From Synechococcales cyanobacterium PMM_0073 (GTDB lineage: Bacteria > Cyanobacteriota > Cyanobacteriia > Elainellales > Elainellaceae): DNA of 12,484 bases. The position numbers and the translations under genes were made by a program. Within the stretch, counting starts at the first letter, position 1. Every line of letters begins with the position of its first letter. The DNA lies in assembly GCA_949127695.1 (NCBI GenBank), contig CASBQH010000290.1, positions 1-12,484 on the forward strand, written 5' to 3'. The notes under the pieces were generated by a model. It saw only the letters and a program-made list of their open reading frames with translations, made no database searches and had not been told where the DNA came from. Shown here piece by piece: positions 6,470-12,484 of this stretch.

Positions 6470-7507
6470 ATGAATCTATTGATTGTTGGCGCTACCGGCA
6501 CTTTAGGAAGGCAAGTTGCCCGTCGGGCGCTAGATGAGGGGCATTCAGTCCGCTGTTTGGTACGCAGCCTCAGAAAAGCCGCTTTCTTAAAAGAATGGGG
6601 GGCTGAGCTGGTTCAAGGCGATCTGCTCAAGCCGCAAACCCTGCCACCAGCTTTAGAAAACGTGACTGCCGTGATTGATACAGCCACCACCCGCTCCACC
6701 GACTCGCTGAGCATGAAGCAGGTAGACTGGGAAGGCCAAGTGGCGCTAATTCAGGCCGCCAAAGCCGCAAACATTCAGCGGTTTATTTTCTTTTCAATTT
6801 TAAACGCTGAGCAATATCCAGAGGTGCCGCTCATGGATATTAAGCGCTGCACCGAGCAGTTTTTGGCAGAATCTGGGCTTAACTACACCATTTTGCGTCC
6901 CTGCGGCTTTATGCAGGGCTTGATTGGCCAATACGCCATTCCCACCCTAGAAAAGCAGGCGATTTGGGTGATGGGAGACAGTTCGCCTACGGCCTACATG
7001 GACACGCAGGATGTTGCCCGGTTTGCCGTGGCGGCCTTGCAAAAGCCCGAAACTCAGAACCGCAGCTTTCCAGTCGTGGGGCCAAAAGCCTGGGACAGCT
7101 ACGAGATTATTCGCCTCTGTGAGCGGCTCTCCGGGCGCGAAGTCAAAACCTCCCGGATGCCGATTGGCCTGCTGCGGGCTGTCCAAAGAACCGCTCGCTT
7201 TTTCAAGTGGGGGCAAAACACCGCCGACCGACTTGCCTTTACCGAGGTGATTGCCTCAGGCAAGCCGCTGACTGCGCCGATGGAAGAAACCTACGCCACC
7301 TTCGGCATTGACCCAGCCGAAATCACGACGTTAGAAGACTATCTGCAAGAATACTTCAGCCGGATTATGAAAAAGCTGAAGGAGCTGGAATATGAGCGCG
7401 AGCGTGCCAAGGAAAAGGCGCGGATTAAGCGCAGTCCGTTTAAGTCAGCGGCGGCGGCTAGAGCGACTACTACCAAAGTTAGCCCCAAGAAAGAAGCTCA
7501 GAAATGA
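6470..7507 (+). CDS. ycf39: Ycf39-type NAD(P)-binding protein, photosystem II assembly factor
   Basis: A 345-residue atypical short-chain dehydrogenase of the NmrA-like group. The N-terminus LLIVGATGTLG has the dinucleotide-binding GATGTLG (7-13), followed by the VRCLVR segment after the second strand, IQRFIFFSI, and NYTILRPCGFMQGL. Ycf39 is encoded in some algal plastids and in cyanobacteria. In Synechocystis it works with high-light-inducible proteins in early photosystem II reaction-centre assembly and chlorophyll delivery to D1. No signal peptide or membrane helix is visible, so it would be stroma- or cytosol-facing. The C-terminal ~45 residues are rich in Lys and Arg (KKLKELEYERERAKEKARIK and beyond), making the protein slightly longer than the Synechocystis one. 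The start at 6470 lets the Rossmann strand begin at residue 2; no clear Shine-Dalgarno is present. The link to photosynthesis fits the adjacent petM. Confidence 0.9.
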   Translation: MNLLIVGATGTLGRQVARRALDEGHSVRCLVRSLRKAAFLKEWGAELVQGDLLKPQTLPPALENVTAVIDTATTRSTDSLSMKQVDWEGQVALIQAAKAANIQRFIFFSILNAEQYPEVPLMDIKRCTEQFLAESGLNYTILRPCGFMQGLIGQYAIPTLEKQAIWVMGDSSPTAYMDTQDVARFAVAALQKPETQNRSFPVVGPKAWDSYEIIRLCERLSGREVKTSRMPIGLLRAVQRTARFFKWGQNTADRLAFTEVIASGKPLTAPMEETYATFGIDPAEITTLEDYLQEYFSRIMKKLKELEYERERAKEKARIKRSPFKSAAAARATTTKVSPKKEAQK

Positions 7508-7509
7508 GC

Positions 7510-7534
7510 AGCCTGTGAGTATCAGCAGCAGGCT
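7510..7534. terminator. possible terminator between convergent ycf39 and the M23 peptidase gene
   Basis: AGCCTG (7510-7515) and CAGGCT (7529-7534) form a 6-bp inverted repeat with a 13-nt loop in the 57-bp convergent gap. There is no T-run. The placement, rather than the stem strength, suggests a terminator. Confidence 0.35.
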
Positions 7535-7564
7535 CATCTAGCAGCAAAGTCTAGCGATAGGCCG

Positions 7565-8470
7565 CTACTGCGCCGGGGCTTGGCTCACCGACTGCCGCTG
7601 ATTGTCATACATCGCTCGCAGCACCAGCGCCGGGTCAACCCAGTTTTTGTCATACTTCAGTCCCCAGTGCAGATGGGGGCCGGTCGTGCGGCCTGTCATG
7701 CCGACTCGGCCTAAGCGCGCCCCCGCCTGAATCTGCTGATTTTCCCAGATCTGAATGCCGCCCTCGCGGTCGATCAGGTATTTCTTGCCGCCCTCAGTTT
7801 CGACATGCCCCTGCATGTGGCAGTAAATATGCGTCCAAGAGCCAGAGTCAACCACCACCGAAGTGCCGCAGTTGCTGTCATCTGACACCTCAACCACCTT
7901 ACCGCTCCACCAAGTGCGAATATAGCTACCTTCGGGTGCGGCCATGTCAAGGCCATAGTGAAATTCCTGGCTGTAGCCACCGTAGGGCGAGGAGCGATAG
8001 CCAAAGGGCGAGGTGTAAGCCTGAAAGTTTTCGACCGGAAACGAAGCGCCTTGCCAGGTTGTGGCAGCAATTTGGCTAGAAGACATCTGCTGCACCTGCT
8101 GCCCTGCGGCTCCAATGCTAATCGCCTGTCTGGCTTGAGATCCGGATGTTTCTGTTTGAGGCTCTGCGGAGTCCATCGCCTGAGTGATCACCTGGGGCTT
8201 GATGGGCTGCTTCAGCGCCGCCTGAGCCTCAGACTTGACGGGCTGAGTTAAACCAGATTCAGCCCTAGCGGCTTCGGGAATGGGTATGGCTGGGCTGGGT
8301 TGAACTGGACTGGGTTGAGCCGGACTCGACTGAACAGCCACCTGCACCATCTCCGTGCCAATTGCCTTAACCATCTGCTGTCCGGTTTCAGTGGCCGCAA
8401 TACAGGTAAGACTGATGCTAGCCAACAGTAAGAATTTTCCCAGTCGTCCTAATTTTTGATTCTGCATCAT
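7565..8470 (-). CDS. secreted M23 family (LytM-type) peptidase
   Basis: A 301-residue exported protein with a C-terminal M23 zinc endopeptidase domain, the family that cleaves peptide bridges in peptidoglycan. The N-terminus (MMQNQKLGRLGKFLLLASISLTCIAA) is a Sec signal peptide; Cys23 lacks a good lipobox, so it is probably not a lipoprotein. A low-complexity Pro/Ser/Gln linker (about 45-140, including SPAQPSPVQPSP) leads to the catalytic domain at about 150-290. Zn ligands are His171 and Asp175 in HYGLDMAAPEG and His268 in GPHLHWG. The partner catalytic residues are His218 in HIYCHMQ and His266. All are present, so it should be active. It is a single-domain enzyme without visible LysM repeats. 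Met1 or Met2 could start translation, and no strong Shine-Dalgarno is visible. It converges with ycf39 and is divergent from the cyclase gene. Confidence 0.9.
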   Translation of the reverse strand: MMQNQKLGRLGKFLLLASISLTCIAATETGQQMVKAIGTEMVQVAVQSSPAQPSPVQPSPAIPIPEAARAESGLTQPVKSEAQAALKQPIKPQVITQAMDSAEPQTETSGSQARQAISIGAAGQQVQQMSSSQIAATTWQGASFPVENFQAYTSPFGYRSSPYGGYSQEFHYGLDMAAPEGSYIRTWWSGKVVEVSDDSNCGTSVVVDSGSWTHIYCHMQGHVETEGGKKYLIDREGGIQIWENQQIQAGARLGRVGMTGRTTGPHLHWGLKYDKNWVDPALVLRAMYDNQRQSVSQAPAQ

Positions 8471-8845
8471 ACCGGTTCAGACTTATGACCTGGAGCTGAA
8501 TGACTTTGATCGAAAGCAGGCTTTATTATCCTGCAAACTCGGCTGTTTAGACCAGTTTTTAAACCGGATCGCTAAATTTCTTTGCTCAGAGTTTGATTCA
8601 ATTCTGCATTAGTCTATCCAGATGGCTAGCGATCAAATCGGTATAGTCTTTAAATAGTTTTTGTAAAGCGATGTTAAAGTAACCTCAACCGAGAGATGAA
8701 ACGCCGAGCTGGGGCATTCATCGTTACACTAAGCTAGAGGCAGGTTTGAGGCAATCTTGAGCCAGATCGGCCATCTTTGAACGCGGTTTTAGGTCAGGCA
8801 TTTTCAGGCAATTTTCAGGCATTTGATGTTTCCTGTGCTGAGGTC
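8471..8845. promoter_or_regulatory. divergent regulatory region between M23 peptidase and adenylyl cyclase genes
   Basis: This 375-bp region has no convincing gene. It should carry both promoters. I see an 8-bp inverted pair GATCGCTA (8567-8574) and TAGCGATC (8627-8634) 52 bp apart, and an AT-rich stretch near 8641-8680 where a rightward promoter could lie. Five AGGCA pentamers follow between 8738 and 8821. I found no TGTGA-N6-TCACA site for a cAMP receptor protein, so there is no visible sign of cAMP feedback. Confidence 0.4.
8737..8821 (+). repeat. phased AGGCA repeats upstream of the cyclase
   Basis: GAGGCA occurs at 8737 and 8748, and CAGGCA at 8795, 8805 and 8816. Neighbouring copies within each group are 10-11 bp apart, about one helical turn. 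The last three are embedded in T-rich spacers (TTTTCAGGCA). They end 24 bp before the preferred ATG. They could be an array of protein-binding sites, or simple slippage-derived repeats. Confidence 0.5.
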
Positions 8846-11287
8846 ATGGCAATTACTCGCAGCTTCGACAGTATGCTGACTGTTTTTTCGAGCATTTCTC
8901 GCAGGGGCGAACTGAGCGATCAAGTCCGGGATTTACCCGTCGATCAGTTTCGGCAAGTCTTAGAGCAGATCACTCAAGAGTTTGGACATTTTTTGCACGC
9001 GATTGATCTGATCAACAACGATGTGCTCGAATCGATGTTGGAGCAGATTTTGGAAGTGCTGACGCTGAAGGTCGGGCAGCTTTTGCAGGCAGAGCGAACC
9101 ACCATTTTTCTAGTCGATGAAGATAAAGGACAGCTCTGGTCAAAAATTAGCCAGGGTGAATCTGGACAGCCGATTGAAATTCGCGTGCCGATCACAGTCG
9201 GCGTGGCCGGACAGGTGGCTCGCAGCGGCGAATATCTCAATATTCCAGATGCCTATAGCCATCCGCTGTTCAACCGGGAAATTGATCGGCAGACGGGCTA
9301 CCAGACCCGGAATATTCTCTGTATGCCAATTTTTGATACGAAGCAGCGGGTAGTGGCGGTCGTGCAGATGCTGAACAAAGGCGGCGAACAGCCGTTTGAA
9401 CTCGACGACGAAGCGCTGTTCCGCGAGTTTGCCGACGCCATGGGGATTATTTTAGAGAGCTGCAACTCGTTTTATATGGCGGCTCGTAACCAGCGCGGCG
9501 TCGCCTCTCTGCTGAAGGCAACGGCCTATCTGGGTCAGAGTTTGAACCTGGAAAAAACGCTGCAAGCCGTAATGAACGAAGCCCGCGAGCTGATGCAGGC
9601 TGACCGCAGCACGCTGTTTTTGCTTGACCGTGAGCAGCGCCAGCTCTGGTCAAAGGTGGCGACGGCAGACGGCAGCGATAGCGTCGAAATTCGGATTCCG
9701 GCGGATCGCGGCATTGCGGGCTATGTGGCTTCCACCGAGCAGACGCTGAATATTGCCAACGCTTACGAAGATCCGCGCTTTGACCCCAGCATCGATCAGC
9801 GCACGGGCTACCTCACCCGCACCGTGCTCTGTATGGCCGTCTACAACTCGGCTGGGCAGCTGATTGGCGTCACGCAGCTGATCAACAAGCATCAGGGCTG
9901 CTTCAATGGCTCAGACGAAGAGTTTATGCGGGCGTTTAACATCCAGGCTGGAATTGCCCTGGAAAACGCGCAGCTATTTGAGCGCGTCCTGCTCGAACAG
10001 CAGTATCAGCAAGATGTGCTGCAAAGCCTCTCTGACGCGGTGATTTCCACCGATCTGCAAGGAAAAATCGTCACAATTAACAACGCCGCGCTGCTGCTGC
10101 TGGGCTGCCCCGATGCCAAAACCAACGAAATCGCCGCCAAAAGGCTCACGAGCCGCGTCTTAAACCGCCCGGTCTGGGAGGTCGTGCCAATTGAAAACCT
10201 CCAGCTCTGGTTTGAAGAAAGCATTGCCCAAGCGACCCCGCAATATGCGCCTGAGCAAAGCCTGTTGCTGCGCCTGAGCCCAGAGAATTCGGCTCTGCCA
10301 GTGCAAACCGTGGAGCGCAGCATTAACCTGACCGTGACGCCGCTGACCAACACAGATGGCGAGGTGCGGGGGGGGCTGGTGGTGCTGGAAGATATTAGCC
10401 AGGAAAAGCGGATGAAAACGACGCTCTACCGCTATATGACGCCAGATGTAGCAGAGCAGGTGATGGCGCTGGGCGACGATGCGCTAATGATTGGCGAGCG
10501 CAAAGATGTCTCAATTTTGTTTTCTGACATTCGAGGCTACACCTCGCTCACCGAAAAGATGCAGGCCGCAGATGTGGTAGGACTGCTCAACAACTATTTT
10601 GAAACGATGGTGGAGTCGGTGTTTGTCTATCAAGGCACGCTCGATAAATTTATGGGCGATGCGCTGATGGCGGTATTTGGTGCGCCGCTGCCGCTGGAAA
10701 ATCATGCCTGGATGGCGGTGCAGTCAGCGCTGGATATGCGCCGTCGCCTGCGGGAATTTAATCAGCAGCGGCAGGCGCAAGATCAGCCGCCGATCCAGGT
10801 GGGAATTGGCGTCAGCTCTGGTGAGGTGGTTTCGGGCAATATTGGCTCTCAGCGCCGGATGGACTATACCGTAATTGGCGATGGCGTGGATATTAGCGCC
10901 AGACTGGAGGGTGTTACCAAAGAATATGGCTGCGATATTATCTTAAGCGAGTATACCTATCAGCTCTGCCAGGAACATATTTGGGTACGCGAACTCGATA
11001 AAGTCTGTGTCAAAGGCAAAACTAGACCGCTGCGAATCTACGAACTGATTGGCGAACGCAACGAGCCGCTGAATGGCCAAACTGCCGAGTTTATTGAATT
11101 GTATGAAGCTGGACGCAGAGACTATCTCAGCCGCAGCTTTCAGCAGGCGCTCCGTCACTTTGAAGCGGCTCACAAACTCAGACCGCATGATCTATCGGTG
11201 AAGCTACAGCTGCTGCGAACTCAGCAATGGCTGCTTAAGCCACCTCCCGCCACCTGGGATGGCGTCTATATGCTGGTGACAAAATAA
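8846..11287 (+). CDS. GAF-GAF-PAS class III adenylyl cyclase (CyaB1/CyaB2-like)
   Basis: A soluble 813-residue cyclase that would make cAMP from ATP. Numbering is from the ATG at 8846, which follows a GAGG; an in-frame TTG at 8777 would add 23 residues but runs through short repeats. Order: GAF-A (about 65-205), GAF-B (232-375), PAS (385-520), cyclase domain (550-735) and a single TPR-like helix pair near the end. Both GAFs carry the NKFDE signature of cyclic-nucleotide-binding GAFs (Asn177/Lys178/Phe184/Asp188/Glu189 and Asn347/Lys348/Phe353/Asp357/Glu358). In Anabaena CyaB1 and CyaB2, cAMP binding to these GAFs activates the enzyme. In the catalytic domain, metal ligands Asp561 (FSDIRGY) and Asp605 (DKFMGD) and the ATP-selecting Lys601 and Thr675 are present, as is Arg686. 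The usual catalytic Asn in GDxVN is Asp682. The cyclase assignment is firm; full activity is uncertain. Confidence 0.92.
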   Translation: MAITRSFDSMLTVFSSISRRGELSDQVRDLPVDQFRQVLEQITQEFGHFLHAIDLINNDVLESMLEQILEVLTLKVGQLLQAERTTIFLVDEDKGQLWSKISQGESGQPIEIRVPITVGVAGQVARSGEYLNIPDAYSHPLFNREIDRQTGYQTRNILCMPIFDTKQRVVAVVQMLNKGGEQPFELDDEALFREFADAMGIILESCNSFYMAARNQRGVASLLKATAYLGQSLNLEKTLQAVMNEARELMQADRSTLFLLDREQRQLWSKVATADGSDSVEIRIPADRGIAGYVASTEQTLNIANAYEDPRFDPSIDQRTGYLTRTVLCMAVYNSAGQLIGVTQLINKHQGCFNGSDEEFMRAFNIQAGIALENAQLFERVLLEQQYQQDVLQSLSDAVISTDLQGKIVTINNAALLLLGCPDAKTNEIAAKRLTSRVLNRPVWEVVPIENLQLWFEESIAQATPQYAPEQSLLLRLSPENSALPVQTVERSINLTVTPLTNTDGEVRGGLVVLEDISQEKRMKTTLYRYMTPDVAEQVMALGDDALMIGERKDVSILFSDIRGYTSLTEKMQAADVVGLLNNYFETMVESVFVYQGTLDKFMGDALMAVFGAPLPLENHAWMAVQSALDMRRRLREFNQQRQAQDQPPIQVGIGVSSGEVVSGNIGSQRRMDYTVIGDGVDISARLEGVTKEYGCDIILSEYTYQLCQEHIWVRELDKVCVKGKTRPLRIYELIGERNEPLNGQTAEFIELYEAGRRDYLSRSFQQALRHFEAAHKLRPHDLSVKLQLLRTQQWLLKPPPATWDGVYMLVTK

Positions 11288-11568
11288 CGATACAAGCTTC
11301 AGCTGGGTCGTCCCAAGTTTACTCAGCGACAATCACACCCAGACTGAGCGCCAAGTCTTAGCTATTCTCTTGCGTAATATTTGGGATTGACAAGTATGTT
11401 TTCATACATTGATTTCCCGTCGCTCTTCAGCCTCCCTGGAAAGTTAAATAGCTCTAACTCCCTCTCTAGCAAGATTTTCGCACCTGTTTTTAGATCGCTG
11501 TTGAGCAACTGAACCCAGCGGGAACTTTAGGTATAGCGAATGACTACCTCTCAGATGGGAGGGTACCT
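11288..11568 (+). promoter_or_regulatory. intergenic region upstream of the GAF/kinase-like gene
   Basis: This 281-bp gap contains TTGACA at 11387-11392. It is followed by a small palindrome GTATG-TTTT-CATAC (11394-11407), but no good -10 stands at the proper distance (TGATTT at 17 bp). A Shine-Dalgarno GGGAGGG lies at 11557-11563. No clear terminator for the cyclase gene is visible, so partial read-through into the next gene is possible. Confidence 0.3.
11557..11563 (+). promoter_or_regulatory. ribosome-binding site of the GAF/kinase-like gene
   Basis: GGGAGGG ends five bases before the ATG at 11569. It decides this start, since the frame is open well upstream without another good initiation site. 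Confidence 0.6.
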
Positions 11569-12484
11569 ATGGGGAACCTGAAAAATGGGGTTGTTGAGAT
11601 GATCTCGGACGACCAGTTGGAACAATTTGATCACAATACGCCCGCTGTCGCCGAACAGCAGCGCCTGCAAACGCTGGCAAGGCTGAATCTGCTGGAAACA
11701 GACAGTCTGCCGGTGTTTGAAGAAGCAACCCAAACCGCCGCGCATTTATTGAATGCCCCGATCTGCGTTCTGGGGATTCTCGATCGCGATCGGGTTTGGT
11801 TTAAATCAGCGGTTGGCCTGTCGCGGATCGGCTTGATGAACAATCTGGCCACCAGTCGGCAGCTGCCCCGCCAAGCGGCATTTTGCGCCCAGGTCGCCGA
11901 AGACCAGCGGCTGCTGTCGATTCCAGATACCGCCGCTGACCCAGCCCACGCTCAAAATCTGCTGGTGCAGCGCTACGGCATCCGCGCCTATTTGGGCGTG
12001 CCGCTGTTTGCTGCCAACGGTCACTGCATTGGCAGCTTAGCTGTGATGGGTCTGGCTCCCCGCCTGTTTTCTGAGCAAGATCTGGCGTTTTTAGAGCTGA
12101 TTGGCCGCTGGGCGATGAGCGAATTTGAGCGCGACCTGATGCAGGGAAATTGCCGACCCTCAGCTTCAGCTCAGGCTAGCAGCTTTCCCGCTCGCAGCCG
12201 TTCCTCAATTAAAACCAGCTTGCTCAGCCAAATGACGCAAGAGCTATCCACGCCGCTGACCTCCATTTTGGGCATGGCCAAAGTATTGAATCAGGGCATC
12301 TATGCATCTCGGCCTGAGAAGCAGCAAGAATATATCCAAATCATTCACAACAGCGGTCAATACCTACTTTCGCTGGTGCAGGAAATGATGGAGCTGGGCG
12401 CATTAGAAGACCAGAACCCAGCGCTAAACCTGACGCCAATTGATGTTGAGATGCTCTGCCAGCAGGCCGTTGGCACGCTGCAAC
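11569..12484 (+). CDS. GAF-domain histidine-kinase-like protein, partial (3' end outside window)
   Basis: The frame is open to the right edge, giving 305 residues of a longer protein. A short N-terminal helix (EQQRLQTLARLNLLET) leads into a GAF domain (about 45-190) of the type found in front of sensor kinases: PICVLGILDRDRVWFKSAVGL, then RQAAFCAQV, then YLGVPLFAANGHCIGSLAVMG. A Ser-rich linker follows. Then comes a dimerisation helix pair that aligns with HisKA: SLLSQMTQELSTPLTSILGMA, then YIQIIHNSGQYLLSLVQEMMELG. The phospho-accepting His (normally SHELRTPL) is Gln224 here and the Arg is Ser227. The ATPase domain would lie outside the window. It may therefore be a pseudo-kinase, a signalling scaffold, or a member of a family using another residue. 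GAF Cys107 does not lie in a recognisable bilin-binding motif. The neighbouring cyclase suggests a signalling locus. Confidence 0.8.
   Translation, partial: MGNLKNGVVEMISDDQLEQFDHNTPAVAEQQRLQTLARLNLLETDSLPVFEEATQTAAHLLNAPICVLGILDRDRVWFKSAVGLSRIGLMNNLATSRQLPRQAAFCAQVAEDQRLLSIPDTAADPAHAQNLLVQRYGIRAYLGVPLFAANGHCIGSLAVMGLAPRLFSEQDLAFLELIGRWAMSEFERDLMQGNCRPSASAQASSFPARSRSSIKTSLLSQMTQELSTPLTSILGMAKVLNQGIYASRPEKQQEYIQIIHNSGQYLLSLVQEMMELGALEDQNPALNLTPIDVEMLCQQAVGTLQ

Noticed and set aside
8777..8845. N-terminal extension of the cyclase from a TTG codon
   Set aside because: It would translate through short T-rich AGGCA repeats. The ATG at 8846 has a GAGG just upstream and begins right before the first plausible helix. 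Not excluded, only less likely.
8471..8845. A cAMP-receptor-protein binding site upstream of the cyclase
   Set aside because: No TGTGA-N6-TCACA or close match was seen by eye on either strand.
11387..11415. A sigma-70-like promoter beginning with TTGACA
   Set aside because: The hexamer at the correct 17-bp distance is TGATTT, a poor -10, so I list it only as part of the intergenic description.
1..12484. CRISPR arrays, insertion sequences, phage genes or integration sites
   Set aside because: There are no regularly spaced 25-40 bp repeats, no transposase or integrase frames, and no flanking duplications beyond the short repeats listed.

Overview
The window comes from a cyanobacterium. The strongest marker is a 34-codon petM gene, encoding a cytochrome b6f subunit found only in oxygenic phototrophs. 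A Ycf39 photosystem II assembly factor, a DUF4327 protein (a cyanobacterial family) and a GAF-GAF-PAS class III adenylyl cyclase of the Anabaena CyaB1/CyaB2 type agree with this. Coding DNA is moderately GC-rich and intergenic DNA is more AT-rich. I see no HIP1 octamer (GCGATCGC). A Leptolyngbya-like filamentous or unicellular lineage is only a guess. No mobile element, CRISPR array, tRNA or rRNA was found; this looks like core chromosome with a signalling segment at the right end.

Layout. Positions 1-4084 run rightward: the 3' part of an ABC-F translation factor, gpmI (cofactor-independent phosphoglycerate mutase), secG (Sec translocon), a secreted metzincin-like metalloprotease overlapping secG by 20 bp, and a small unrecognised protein. 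A DUF4327 gene (4155-4376, minus) faces them, and a perfect 16-bp inverted repeat lies in the convergent gap. Next is a 599-bp non-coding stretch with hairpins, direct repeats and a terminator-like structure oriented for a rightward transcript that has no gene. pdxA (vitamin B6 synthesis, minus) is divergent from petM, which is followed by ycf39. ycf39 converges on a secreted M23 peptidase gene (minus). A 375-bp divergent region then leads to the adenylyl cyclase. The window ends inside a GAF-containing histidine-kinase-like gene that runs off the right edge.

How the genes fit together. Most neighbours are unrelated housekeeping genes: glycolysis, protein export, pyridoxal phosphate synthesis, the photosynthetic electron chain and photosystem II assembly. 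The two right-hand genes are signalling proteins, one making cAMP under control of tandem GAF domains and one resembling a sensor kinase.

Most notable points. The cyclase has Asp where class III cyclases normally carry the catalytic Asn. The kinase-like protein has Gln where the phospho-accepting His should be. The metalloprotease has a zinc motif one residue longer than the metzincin standard and no Met in its expected Met-turn. There is an orphan terminator near 4870-4925, and phased AGGCA repeats precede the cyclase. I found no clear multi-gene novel system.
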